Assembly: GCF_910592395.1 (NCBI RefSeq)
Contig: NC_088319.1
Span: forward strand, 2,604,001 to 2,668,000
DNA: 64,000 nt
Reading direction: 5' to 3'
Source of the DNA: Lineus longissimus
Lineage: Eukaryota > Nemertea > Pilidiophora > Heteronemertea > Lineidae
Part shown: positions 12,765 to 22,555 of the stretch, one piece after another
How the letters are laid out: every line of letters begins with the position of its first letter
Position numbering within the stretch: position 1 is the stretch's first letter
The notes under the pieces: generated by a model
What the model was told of the DNA's origin: nothing
Seen by the model: only the letters and a program-made list of their open reading frames with translations
The model's database searches: none
Position numbers and translations under genes: made by a program

Positions 12765-14585
12765 CTATTGGGCGCCAAAGGACTTGGACAATAACCATCT
12801 GCTGTAACTCTGCTCATTGAGTCCGTACGGCTTGACTGGCTTGACTGACACACCCTTGCATGTTTTGGTCTTTTCGCGGATCGGAATCTTAGTCTTCATG
12901 ACATCCTTACCGCTGCCCTCACCCGTTTCCTTTTCCACAATTTTTGCTCTATTGCGTGGCTTCGGGATCCTGGTTGCAAACGGTAGCACGAGGGCTGACG
13001 ATTTCTTGGCCGTGCGGCAACTGGTGAGACATCTGGCGCCCTCGCCTGAAACTAAACTCCTTGGATTCGTGGCAGGAATTGTCGGGCCGACGACGCAAAG
13101 AGGATATTGATATTCGTAGGGTTTGACTTTTTTCCTCTTTTCCACAATGCTACTTTTTTCCTTCTGAAGTTTGGCTTCTGCTCGGGCGGTCGCTGCTTTT
13201 CGAATTCTGTTCACATGTGCTCCGCTTTCAGCTTTTCTCAAACTGGCGATCTTGGGCTTCGAGATCCCGGATTTGGATACTCCAGGCTTGGATACAGACC
13301 AAGAGACACGACGTTTGGAGCGGGTTGTGCCAACGTTGGTAAATGACGTAGTGTGTTCGTGCATTTCCGCCATGCTTTCGGACTCGGACCGGATTTCTCG
13401 ATCACGAGACCACAATTTGGTTCCACCTCGGAGATAGAAGGCCTGACTGATGGCTCTGTCGGATACAGCGTAGGATATCTCACCAAACAAGGGGGTGCAA
13501 TCTTCGATGTAATGGCGGCCCGCCACGTCCAAAATCATACAGAGTCTGCGCAGTGCGCTCGATGTGAAAATCTCAATCCGGGTCGTCAGGCGTTTACGTT
13601 TAGCTTGCTCGACGTCGCGGAAGCTCAGGTCTCGCAACCGGTCAAATGGCGTCGAAATTCCCTTGTTGCAGCGCTGCAGAACAGTAAACAAGATCTCCTC
13701 CAGCATCAGCATGTACTTATTCTGCTCAAATCTGATCGCCAATTCCTCTGGGGTCTTCGCATTGATTGCAGGTTCCCGAAATCCGGAATTGTTTGATTCA
13801 GTCTCGGGCGTTTTCTCTCCAGTCTCGGGTCCATCAAAGACTGTATACGATTCAGTGAGCCCAACATTGTTGACTCCCTTCCCGGGCATCTCCCCAATGG
13901 AGTTTTCTTTTTCAGGCGTTCCTGCGCCAATCCCGGGCCTCCCCAAGATGGTGTAGGATGCTCCATACCTAGGCAACTTAGTGATGTCGTCTGCATTTTC
14001 GGGCGTCTTTTCTTCAATCTCCGACCCATTGAAGATAGCAGAAGATCCAAATAGACCGGGGCTGTCTGCTTCGTCCTCTGACAGCTCCTTACTGGCGTCT
14101 GTATAGTTAGGCGTTCCGGTCATTTCCCAAAAAGAAATGACGTCTGATGATTTGGTAATTACGGTAATATCCGTCACGGCGTCTGCACAAGGAATAGACT
14201 TGTGCACTTGTATCTCGGGCCATAAATGCTGTGGAATTGCCACCGAGTTAGGGATTGCATCCGTTTCCCCAATCTCAGGCCACTCTATTGCGGCGTCGTC
14301 CTCAATGCAATCATGCCACCCCTGGTCCTCGTCCAGTCCCAGAGTAGTTGCTTCAATCTCGGGCCATACTTTGGAGTACGATTCTTCCGTCGCAAGCCTG
14401 TTCAATCTAATTTCGGGCCATGCGTCCTCCGAAATGGCGTTCGGTTCTGATCCGTGCTTTTTCGCTTCCACATCAGGCGAATTACTGATTGTGTATGAGG
14501 CAGACGATCGGACAGCTATAGACCTGTGCACCTCTACAAAGCTGTCCGATTGGACCACTCGTGGAAAATCCTGTTGACCAGCCAT
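12765..14585 (-). CDS. Unrecognised 606-aa protein with WPEI and KTPE repeats; long paralog of a tandem pair
   Basis: Single uninterrupted coding exon, ATG at 14585 (Kozak-like GCCATGG), stop at 12765. Residues 1-130 hold four WPEI motifs (tryptophans near 56, 74, 102, 122). Residues 183-280 hold four further imperfect repeats of the form YTxxxxPxxxxKTPE. Residues 281-370 form the only segment shared strongly with the neighbour at 15965-17089: YMLMLEEILFTVLQRCN, then RKRLTTRIEIF and ALRRLCMILD, probably helical. The C-terminal 250 residues are basic and rich in KK/RK and proline; a short motif near 560 (KDVMKTKIPI) also recurs in the paralog. No signal peptide or membrane span; a nuclear or cytoplasmic site is inferred from the basic composition. 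A minus-strand 5' UTR exon (donor near 15184, acceptor at 14599) is predicted. I do not recognise the family and assign no function. Confidence 0.75.
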   Translation of the reverse strand: MAGQQDFPRVVQSDSFVEVHRSIAVRSSASYTISNSPDVEAKKHGSEPNAISEDAWPEIRLNRLATEESYSKVWPEIEATTLGLDEDQGWHDCIEDDAAIEWPEIGETDAIPNSVAIPQHLWPEIQVHKSIPCADAVTDITVITKSSDVISFWEMTGTPNYTDASKELSEDEADSPGLFGSSAIFNGSEIEEKTPENADDITKLPRYGASYTILGRPGIGAGTPEKENSIGEMPGKGVNNVGLTESYTVFDGPETGEKTPETESNNSGFREPAINAKTPEELAIRFEQNKYMLMLEEILFTVLQRCNKGISTPFDRLRDLSFRDVEQAKRKRLTTRIEIFTSSALRRLCMILDVAGRHYIEDCTPLFGEISYAVSDRAISQAFYLRGGTKLWSRDREIRSESESMAEMHEHTTSFTNVGTTRSKRRVSWSVSKPGVSKSGISKPKIASLRKAESGAHVNRIRKAATARAEAKLQKEKSSIVEKRKKVKPYEYQYPLCVVGPTIPATNPRSLVSGEGARCLTSCRTAKKSSALVLPFATRIPKPRNRAKIVEKETGEGSGKDVMKTKIPIREKTKTCKGVSVKPVKPYGLNEQSYSRWLLSKSFGAQ

Positions 14586-14599
14586 GGCAGCTCTGGGTT

Positions 14600-15183
14600 C
14601 TGAAACTGTAAAATAGCAACTGTGTTTACTGTTAGCTACAGAATGAAGTCAACGGACGTGTATTCATAATTACGTCCGTGATAAAGTGAAATACATGTAC
14701 ATGTTCCCAAATGTATGTCTCCAAATTAGTGCTTTTAACCCGCGAATTGCATTTGGCTGATAGACATGTATGTTCATCCCATCATACAAATATATGGTGT
14801 GTTCTTGATAAATCACTGTAAAGAAATGTCTTCGTATAGTGATGTGTATGCATAGATGTGAGCTCGGAATCTCAAAATAAATGTCAGAGTTATAAAGTAA
14901 ATGGAGGAACGGAGATGAAAGAATTTGAAATGTTGGCAGAAATGAGATGATCGTGTCTGTGCGCGCGGTGGGTCTTTATAGCGATCTACAAATGAGCACT
15001 TTTGTCGCTGCGACCTGCGATCATTATCGCGGCATGCGACGAAAATCTCTCGTTTGCTGCGGTCAACGGAGGGACAAAAATTGATGACCACGCTGCGGCT
15101 TTCGATCAATATTAAATCGAACGATTACGTTTTTTCCGAAGACAAGTGACTGTTTTATCGGTCATTATCTGTAACATATTTAC
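14600..15183 (-). other. Predicted 5' UTR intron of the 606-aa gene
   Basis: The minus strand reads GAGAGAG|GTAAATATG at 15184/15183 and TTACAGTTTCAG|AACCC ending at 14600, so a noncoding first exon can splice to an exon starting 14 bp before the ATG. The paralog at 17111-17532 has the same donor (GAG|GTAAATATG) and acceptor (TTTCAG|AAC). The intron holds a copy of the CGACCTGCGATCATTATCGC repeat (14990-15075) and no gene of its own. Confidence 0.55.
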
Positions 15184-15395
15184 CTCTCTCTCTTCAGTGC
15201 ATAAACACGTCTGCAAAGCTTGAAAAGAACTGCGCGTCGTTTTCGCCCCTCCCTTGGAACGTTGCTATGCTGCGAGGTCTTGACAACCAAGCCTCGTTGC
15301 GGCATGCTCTGACGTGATGTCATAAAGCGCCATGACAACACAGCCTCGTTACGGTCGTGTGGGCGTGACGTCATTCCATGACGTCTTTGAATTAG
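15184..15395 (-). promoter_or_regulatory. Putative promoter with CRE palindromes and X-box-like halves
   Basis: Upstream of the noncoding exon lie a perfect CRE, TGACGTCA (15366-15373), a near-CRE TGACGTCT (15379-15386), and CATGACAAC / GTTGCTATG elements resembling RFX X-box half sites (15259-15270, 15331-15340). The paralog promoter at 17540-17680 has the same set. CRE with X-box is typical of testis and ciliary promoters in animals; use here is inference. Confidence 0.45.
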
Positions 15396-15518
15396 AAATA
15401 ATTTATGGGGTTGTTTACTGTTTATTTTCAGTTTGGCAGATCTCAAAAGTGGTATAGAACTGGCTAGTGCGTTATTGACAATCAAAGGCACGGGTTTACA
15501 CCCCAATGCGAATGAAAT

Positions 15519-15722
15519 AGTGGCCAGGAAAGATTTTGAATCAAGTTTGAACTAGCAATAGTTGCATCACATTTTGAATCAAGTTCAAGAGGTGAATCCT
15601 TTGGCAATTTTGAACTTTTCAATTTGCTTCAGGTTTTCGACAGGCGTATTTTCAGGCACGCATTCCTTCGCCGTGTCTTCTTCTAATAGTTCTTTCTCGA
15701 CCTGGGCCAGGTCTTCTCATCG
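15519..15722 (-). pseudogene. Relic of a third paralog copy (3' coding fragment)
   Basis: This stretch matches 16329-16522, inside the 374-codon frame, almost base for base: TTTTGAATCAAGTTTGAACT, CATCACATTTTGAATCAAG, GGCAATTTTGAACTTTTCAA, CAGGCGTATTTTCAGGCACG and TCTTTCTCGACCTGGGCCAG all recur in order. It has a short deletion near 15600 that shifts the frame, then diverges abruptly at about 15722. There is no start or domain, so it is a partial duplicate and not a gene. Confidence 0.8.
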
Positions 15723-15964
15723 TACCCATCTTAAAAGACTTATACAAGACAGTATCTATCAAATACATGTTTTATTGAACGTGTCCTATACTTTTACTTA
15801 ATACTTTAACAATTTTTATTGCGTGAAGTGTTTCCTTCCTCGATGAAAAACTAAAGATTTTGAAAATGTGTGTGTCGTCTTCGCGAATTACATCTCTAAA
15901 AATCTCCACGTGGTGAAATACTTCGAAGCCGGCCACTAGTATCACTATAATTCATCGCTCTGTG

Positions 15965-17089
15965 CTACCTGACCGACTTCGCCTGATTTGTGGCCCGAAA
16001 CGACGTCGCCGCCGCGCTGACTGGAATCTTGGTCATCATTACGTTTTTGCCGTCATCATATTCCGCAGTTTTCATTACGTTTTTACCATCATTACTTTTC
16101 GCCGTTTCTTTAAACGCAATGCGTGGTCCACTGGTACTCGTATTCGGCCATGGTACTGGTTTAGGAATCTTGGTTTGGGACGGGACAGCTGCAGTCTGCA
16201 CAAAACAACTATGATACTTTCTGGTCCGAGCTCTTTCCGACATGGCCTTGCCACGGATACGCCACCTAGGGGCCGCGGTGAAAATTATCTTCCCGGGTCG
16301 CAAATTCTTGGGAACGTTCTCGTGTATCGAATCATTTTGAATCAAGTTTGAACTGGCAATAGAAGCATCACATTTTGAATCAAGTTCAAGAGGTGAGTCG
16401 TCATTTTTGGCAATTTTGAACTTTTCAATTTGCTTCAAGTCTTCGACAGGCGTATTTTCAGGCACGCGTTCCCTCGCCGTTTCTTCTTCTAATAGTTCTT
16501 TCTCGACCTGGGCCAGGGCGGCCTCGTCGATCAGATTGGAATCGCTGTCTGCCTCCCTCACCATGCCATCCGTGGAAGCAATTTCGGCAAAGATCGTAAA
16601 CGACCCCTTGCGCTCGTTGTTGATGCTGTCCATAAACTCTGATTCCTGCGATGCCGATGGTGGTTCCTGTGCAACCGGAACACCCTGCACATGGCTGACG
16701 GATTTTCTTGCTACGGCGCTCGCAAGCACACCAAACAAGCGTTTGACTTTAACAGTAGGATTAACTGGCTGACGACCTTCCGGGGTCCGAATAGTCGGTC
16801 TGTTTGCTTCGTCTAGTATTTTACAGAGTCGACGTAGTGCCCGGCCAGAAAATATCTCCCGCCGAACAGCGAGGCGTTTCCGCCGTGTTGCCATCGCGTT
16901 CCCGCAGGTCATTTTCCGTATCCGCTCGTAGGGGGCAGCATCACCGTCGTTGCAGCGTTGCAGCACTTTAAAGATAATTTCCTCCAGCATCTGCGTGTAC
17001 TTGCCGAGCTCTAAATTTATCCCTTGGAGCTGAGATATCTTGATGTTGTTGTCAGGTTCCATAAGTGGCGCGCAATCTGACTCCGCCAT
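15965..17089 (-). CDS. Unrecognised 374-aa protein; short paralog of the 606-aa gene
   Basis: Single coding exon, ATG at 17089 in a GCCATGGC context, stop at 15965. It lacks the WPEI/KTPE repeat half of its neighbour and starts almost at the shared domain: residues 30-100 read YTQMLEEIIFKVLQRCN, RKRLAVRREIF and ALRRLCKILDEANR, aligned with residues 290-365 of the 606-aa protein. Residues 190-220 are acidic. The C-terminus carries an internal duplication (DDGKNVMKTAE then DDGKNVMMTKIP) related to KDVMKTKIP of the paralog. A noncoding first exon is predicted (donor 17532, acceptor 17111). No signal peptide or membrane span. Same-strand tandem position, shared exon plan and shared promoter motifs indicate local duplication. 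Function unknown. Confidence 0.75.
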   Translation of the reverse strand: MAESDCAPLMEPDNNIKISQLQGINLELGKYTQMLEEIIFKVLQRCNDGDAAPYERIRKMTCGNAMATRRKRLAVRREIFSGRALRRLCKILDEANRPTIRTPEGRQPVNPTVKVKRLFGVLASAVARKSVSHVQGVPVAQEPPSASQESEFMDSINNERKGSFTIFAEIASTDGMVREADSDSNLIDEAALAQVEKELLEEETARERVPENTPVEDLKQIEKFKIAKNDDSPLELDSKCDASIASSNLIQNDSIHENVPKNLRPGKIIFTAAPRWRIRGKAMSERARTRKYHSCFVQTAAVPSQTKIPKPVPWPNTSTSGPRIAFKETAKSNDGKNVMKTAEYDDGKNVMMTKIPVSAAATSFRATNQAKSVR

Positions 17090-17111
17090 GGCAAAATTTA
17101 CCTTTCGAGTT

Positions 17112-17531
17112 CTGAAATGAGTAAAGTATCAAAGTATTCTTTTCCCGTCAGAAATATTATTCTGAAGCCTTTTTTGTGAGTTTGTGAAGATGTTAACCCC
17201 TCTGCCAGTTTGTTTAACTGCCCACATGAGCGCCATCTTGACCCCGCAATGATTTGAGATCGCTGCTAAAGTCACTCGCCGAATAGTGGAGACCGATGGT
17301 GGTGACGCAAATAGAGTCAAGATGCATAAGTCCAGGCACTTGACCTTCGGTGTTTTTCCAAGATTATTAACGTGTTCGGAGAATAGAGAGGAACTCTGGC
17401 CAAACTAAGGGACACCACCGTGACCATAAAGCTCTGGAGCTCTGCGGTGGAACTCTCTAGGACACTAGATGACTTTGTTCAAGTTACCGAAAACGGCCGT
17501 CCAGCACAGAATGCGTCTCAAGCATATTTAC
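17112..17531 (-). other. Predicted 5' UTR intron of the 374-aa gene
   Basis: The minus strand reads GGAGAG|GTAAATATGC at the upstream end and ATTTCAG|AACTCG at the downstream end, matching the neighbour's 5' UTR intron. It contains the module GCCATCTTGACC..CGCAATG.TTTGAGATCGCT at 17231-17330, which also occurs upstream of the otopetrin-like gene near 48333. Confidence 0.5.
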
Positions 17532-17680
17532 CTCTCCTTTCGAAACAAAAATGCCTCGACAAGATCTTCTAGTCTCTTTTCGTTGCGACGTTGCTATGAT
17601 ACAACGTCATGACAACGCTACGTCGTTTCTTCCATGTTTACTGTGACGTCAGTACCCCATGCGATGACGTCATTGAAGGA
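17532..17680 (-). promoter_or_regulatory. Putative promoter with two CREs and an X-box-like palindrome
   Basis: Two perfect TGACGTCA sites (17644-17651, 17665-17672) and GTTGCTATGATACAAC (17590-17605) followed by GTCATGACAAC (17606-17616) lie just upstream of the predicted noncoding exon. The inverted GTTGC..CAAC arrangement resembles RFX X-boxes, though the spacing is not canonical. The layout parallels 15184-15395. Confidence 0.45.
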
Positions 17681-17699
17681 TGCTTGAGCCGGCGTGCTA

Positions 17700-19380
17700 T
17701 TCGCCCCCGTCTCGCCACGAAATGCACTTGTATTGTATGTGGGTTTGTTGGTAGTGTAAAAACAAGGTCTTGCCGTGACGGTTGTAAGCTTGGGATGGGT
17801 CATACTGCAGTTAGAGATACCAAGTTCGCCCATACCAGGAAGGTGGGAGATTTAGGGGATGACACATCGTCGAATTCGCGTTTATGCGAGAAACATGAAA
17901 CGACTTCTATTTTTAACCTAGAGGTGCCCGAAAATCACATATTTAAATTTTCTAAGGCGCTGCCTCTCTTCATTGGCACTAATCAACAGGTGGTGCCGAG
18001 CATAGTTTTTAGAAAGACGCCATCACTATAATTATCGTTCACGCCATTTTATATGCAGTGCCTCGAGATGCAACGACCGTGTGAAATATCAACTTCAATG
18101 ACTATCAATTGGGATGTTTCTTCTCATGTCGGACACTCGCAAAGCCAACGGGCACAGACGAAACATGTTAGACATATTTCAAAAATGAGAAAAATGTTCG
18201 TACCTCCTACAAAGTTTTGAACTAACTTCCGTTTGTTCTTAAGTGAGTGCAATATGCGGTCACATACCGCAAATTAGTTCAATTATCTTAGGCCCTGGGG
18301 ATTTCCGCGTTCCCTTCGTCTGTCCAATGTCTAGGAATTTGACACGGTTTTATAGGCCTACTTTGTCCTGTGAAAATTATTTCTTCGTGTACTGTACGCC
18401 ACACGTACAAAGTCATACTGGATGGAAATATAGTGTACAGTGAAGGCAAAAATATTGGTGACCGTGTAAATCTGATGCAGACGTTTTCTCACATCATGGT
18501 GTGAAAACAACGCTTAGCCCCAGCGGTTATTTTCATTGGTAGTTAAAAAATTGGCGTCAGTTCTTTTGATCATACTCATTCGCTTCCCACCAATGGCGCT
18601 AGCAGTGCTATTTCCCAATGGGGCATAGCGTCGTAGTTTACGCGCGGCGGCGTCAGAAGCGGGAAACGTCGCGCCCTAGGACTTCAGGTGGACAGCTTTA
18701 AACCAAAGAAAGATAGAAGTCGGCTTTTGTATAAAAAGATGATTTATTCGAAACTGGCCATCAAGTCCATCAATGACTTGGTATTCTTACAGAGGCACGT
18801 TGAGCAAATTTGACCAAAACAACCGCTTTTTTCCTCTCTAGTGTACACTCCTGACGCAGTGTTGACGGCCTCAGTCCTCCCGCCTTCATAAGAAGAAGAC
18901 AACGTTTAGAATGGAGAATGAGCTACCTCGGGAGTCTACCCTGATGAGATGGTGGTTTCGACTCCCGTGGGTCGCCCTGGCATTCTCTCCGTGCTGCGGC
19001 CGCCGCCGGAGAACTATTGTACGCTCTGTTCAAGCCATTCCTGGGAGTATTCTGAGCGCGGATGGCTTTCCCACTGCGGGTCCAACATTCTGCCTAAAAT
19101 GTAACAGAACTGTTGATAAGATAGCGCTTATGGTACCATAGTTTCCGCTTAGCTTTGGACTTCGTTGCGCTCTTGATCACCTGTACGGCTATGACTTTAT
19201 CACGCGATGTCAAAACGATTCTTTTCAAAACGCCGTCAGTTAAAAACTAGACCTATCATAATCGTTTCCTTGTGACTTGTTGGGTATTTACACAACAGTA
19301 CCTCAATTCAGGAAAGAGAAGTCTATAAGGACAATGCGCCCGTGAATTTGGTATCCACGCCCTTTTATCCTCGGAAGAGC
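17700..19380. other. No gene supported
   Basis: The plus-strand frame 18911-19141 opens with ATG and is locally GC-rich, but it has no domain and no partner exon. The frame at 17609-18031 overlaps the promoter. I see no repeat or RNA gene here. Confidence 0.45.
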
Positions 19381-21854
19381 TCACTTTTCCGGAACCGCAT
19401 ACCCAGGTGAATTCAGGAGGCTTTCGTCTGTAAGGAACACCGTCTGGTGGTAATCCTTAGAACCAGTTTTCACTAAACTATCACTGGCTTCATCATCCGC
19501 TCTCGCTAGCGTTTCTGTCTTTTCATGAAAATATATAACGGTTTCGTTTTCTTCATTCGAATCTTCGCCAGGTGACCCTATTGGTAACACGGCGTGTGTC
19601 GAATGTTGTCCAGGGAGTGTCGTTTCTTGTCTATCCTCTGCTGCTAAGATGTTGTAAACTTCTTCGTTCGAGAGTTCATACTGAAGTGTTTCATCGGTTA
19701 AGTCTAATTCTAGCTGAAAATAAAGGAGGAATATTTTTTAAACAAGTATAATGTATAGACGTTGTTTTTGTCTCTCGGCCTGTTGTATTGTTGTTTTTAA
19801 ATTTAAGGAATTGACACCGAACTGGAGGTATTGGTTGTATTACGAAAACCGCGGGGTGGAGCTAAAATTTGGACCAAAACCCAGGCAGAGCCAAGGTTTT
19901 GGCCAATATTTCAGCTCCACCCGAGCGGTTTTGTTGAGACAATCAATACCGACAGTGAGGCGTCAATTTCTATTCTGAAATATCTCATATTAACACAACG
20001 AAAATGTGAGTTTATATGCTTCTGATAGCTTCCACATTTTGCAACAACCCAAGCGGTTATGGTTGCCTAACCATTACCGCTGAATTCAAAACGAGGCTTC
20101 AATTGCACATAGTGCATTTACACTGTAAAGTGCGGTTCGTTCTAAATCCCGGTATTTTGGAATTTGTGACTCGATCACACAACGCTGGACCTCACAGGCA
20201 TCCGCCGTCGTGATACTGAATATAGACCACTGCAAAATGTTCTTGGTCGAAGCAGGGAACTTTGGGGAATTTTTAGGCAAGGACTGTGAATATTTAGAGT
20301 TTAAACAAGAAACAATTTTTTCAAATTGTGTACGGTCAGGCTGATCGTACTCGCCGATCCAAGGATACCCCGAAACTAAATAGAGCGTTTTGAGGAGCGT
20401 TAACAGTCCGACCTGCGCGCATGATCGTCTGGTCATCGCTGGTGGCTACGACAAGAATCGGTAATCGCATCAACCTGTGTTGTATATATAACCCAACGAT
20501 TACCGGATTTACCCGCAGAAGGGTTTTTTGACGTACAAAGCAGTAGTTACAATCGCAGGTCGCAGCGACAGAACTCGCTCGTTTGCGCGGAGCTTTATTT
20601 TACCTCGATGTCTGAATGGGGAATCACAGTCTTTTTGTTTTCATCGTCAGAAAATAATTCATCTTCAGAGGACTGCAAGGAAGGAACGATAATCACAATG
20701 TGTTTCAACCGGGCAGGTAGGCAACCGACAAGCGTCAAGAATGAAGTTTTATTAGCCTACATCATTATTCGCGTTCATTGTATTTTCTTGTGGCTGAGGT
20801 AAATATGAAGAAACCTTGCCGGAGTTCAGTTATAATGCATGCAAAATCACAGAAACTTGGCATTTCATAGTATGGTAAACAGGCTTACAGAAAGGCGTAG
20901 CTGAAAGCAAATGAGCGCCCAGTCGTGACAACAAACAAATACGACCTTTAAGAACTTAAGGCCGCTTTACACATGCAACTTTTTCCAATGAAACATGGAG
21001 AAACATTGAGAAACATGAAACATCGAGAAACCTTACCTTGGACGTTTACACAGTGAAACACTATGAAACACTCATATGCATTTGACTTGTCACTTTTAGC
21101 CATTTTGCCATTTTGGATATGGAGTAAAAATCACATGACTTTTTATCACAGTCTGATTGGCCACAGAGTTGAAATGTAATCGACACTTGTAGAAACTTGA
21201 TGAAACCTGTCCAGAATTTACGAGCATGTTCGTAAATTGTTTCATGTTTCTCCTAGTTTCACAAGGTTTCATCATGTTTCTTCATGTTTCTTGACCAGTT
21301 CACACATGCAACATGAAGAAACAAATTACATAGCCTGTCAGTCAAGTTTCTCTTAGTTTCTATGTGTTTCTCCTAAAAAGTTGCATGTGTAAACCGGCCT
21401 TTAGATCCCGGATATGCCGATGGTACTGTTTGCGCAAAACTGACCAATCAGCTAACAGTGCCAGCAAATGACGTAAATCATGCATAATGAGGTGTGCAGT
21501 TCTCTGTTAGCTGATTGGTCAGTCATGCACAAACCGTACCATCGTCATAACCGTGACCGATTCTCCTGGCGGGATCGAAACCGTCTGGTAAATCTGCTCT
21601 CAAGAAAAAACTTCAAGCACTTTCAGAAAACTATTTTACTATTGAAACAGGAAAAGAACAAATCCACTGATAGGAAAACTTGCTCACTCATTTAAAGCAT
21701 TCGTACCTGTCCTTTTTCCTGCTTCTCCATTTGCCGGGCCATTCGTCTCATCTTTCGGATATATTTGTTTTTCTTTGGCACCTCCAATAGAGGGCAGTCC
21801 TCACCGCTTCCTTCGTCTTCTTCTGTCTCGACCATATCCTCCATTTCGTTGCTC
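19381..21854 (-). CDS. Three 3'-terminal exons of an acidic cytosolic protein or tail
   Basis: Exons on the minus strand: 21854-21707, 20672-20604 and 19713-19381, each bounded by AG/GT (CTTTTGAAG|, CAG|GTACGA; CTTGCAG|, GAG|GTAAAA; TTTTCAG|, stop TGA). All stay in one frame: 49 codons, 23 codons and 110 codons. The product is very acidic, with a basic patch (KKNKYIRKMRRMARQME) and serine/glutamate runs (SSEDELFSDDEN). EDCPLLEV fits the [DE]xxxL[LI] lysosomal sorting signal. The next gene upstream on this strand is the SLC66A1-like transporter, so these exons could be an alternative C-terminal tail of it, but its last visible exon ends in a stop at 22556 and has no good phase-2 donor. A separate gene whose first exons I cannot see is the alternative. 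Confidence 0.5.
19828..19949. repeat. Foldback repeat (GTATTGGTTG ends)
   Basis: GTATTGGTTGTATTACGAAAACCGCGGGGTGGAGCT at the left is the imperfect reverse complement of AGCTCCACCCGAGCGGTTTTGTTGAGACAATCAATAC at the right, so the element folds into a hairpin. A related sequence (GAATTGACACC, AAGACCGCGAGGGCGG, AACTAAAAT.TAGACCAAAACC) occurs at 52511-52590, so it is a dispersed family. Confidence 0.65.
20960..21400. mobile_element. MITE with CTTTACACATGCAACTTTTT ends
   Basis: Inverted ends GGCCGCTTTACACATGCAAC (left) and GTTGCATGTGTAAACCGGCC (right), flanked by TTAA and TTTA. The interior is made of GAAACAT-type steps on the left and ATGTTTC steps on the right, so nearly the whole element can pair with itself. 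There is no coding sequence. It lies in an intron of the acidic gene. Confidence 0.75.
21419..21545. repeat. Palindromic element
   Basis: GATGGTACTGTTTGCGCAAAA, CTGACCAATCAGCTAACAG at 21419-21459 is mirrored by CTGTTAGCTGATTGGTCAGT, CATGCACAAACCGTACCATC at 21503-21545. A short spacer separates the arms. It is a small foldback transposon in the same intron as the MITE just upstream. Confidence 0.7.
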
Positions 21855-22555
21855 CTTCAAAAGCATGATGTTGAAAAATCAAGACCCTAGTAAATGAAGG
21901 GCTTCAGAACATGTGTAAAATTTTGAAGAAAAAAAATGGTGACAAGAACAGATACACAGTGTCGCCACCTATCGCAAAAACTATGCATTATTGATAGTGC
22001 AAGGGCTCGGAGCACAAAGGACATCGTACACTATTAATTCATGGTTCTCATAACAGATGGCAGCAATATCTAATTGCGTACCAGAAAAATACAAGTCCCA
22101 CAAGATATCTCAAAAAGAAGAACAGATTACATAAGATTCTTCGATGAAGATTGAAGTTTCCCGGGATGATGGTTGCTATAAATCCGTGATGGTTGCCAGC
22201 TGTGATGATGTTTACTCCACAGAAATAAGAAAACGTTCAAAAAGCAGATTGAGCCATATCTTATTAATTTCTATTGATGATTCCCTACCTTAGAATCATG
22301 GCTACATCGTTGTTTATCTCGTGGCCCGCTAATCTCTGGGTGATGTTTAAATAGGCTTGGAATAAAATCTGATCAATTTGTCAAGGAGGCGAATGTTCAT
22401 CTGAGTTCCTGCGTAAATGAGAGGGACCCAATTACTCTTACTAACTGCGATGTCTTCAGTTTTCTCATCGCAAAGGATAGCAGGCTGTCATGGCGTCCGA
22501 TGATCTGGGCGACTAGAATCCCGGTGCAGTCCATGTCGTCATCCCATTCTAACTG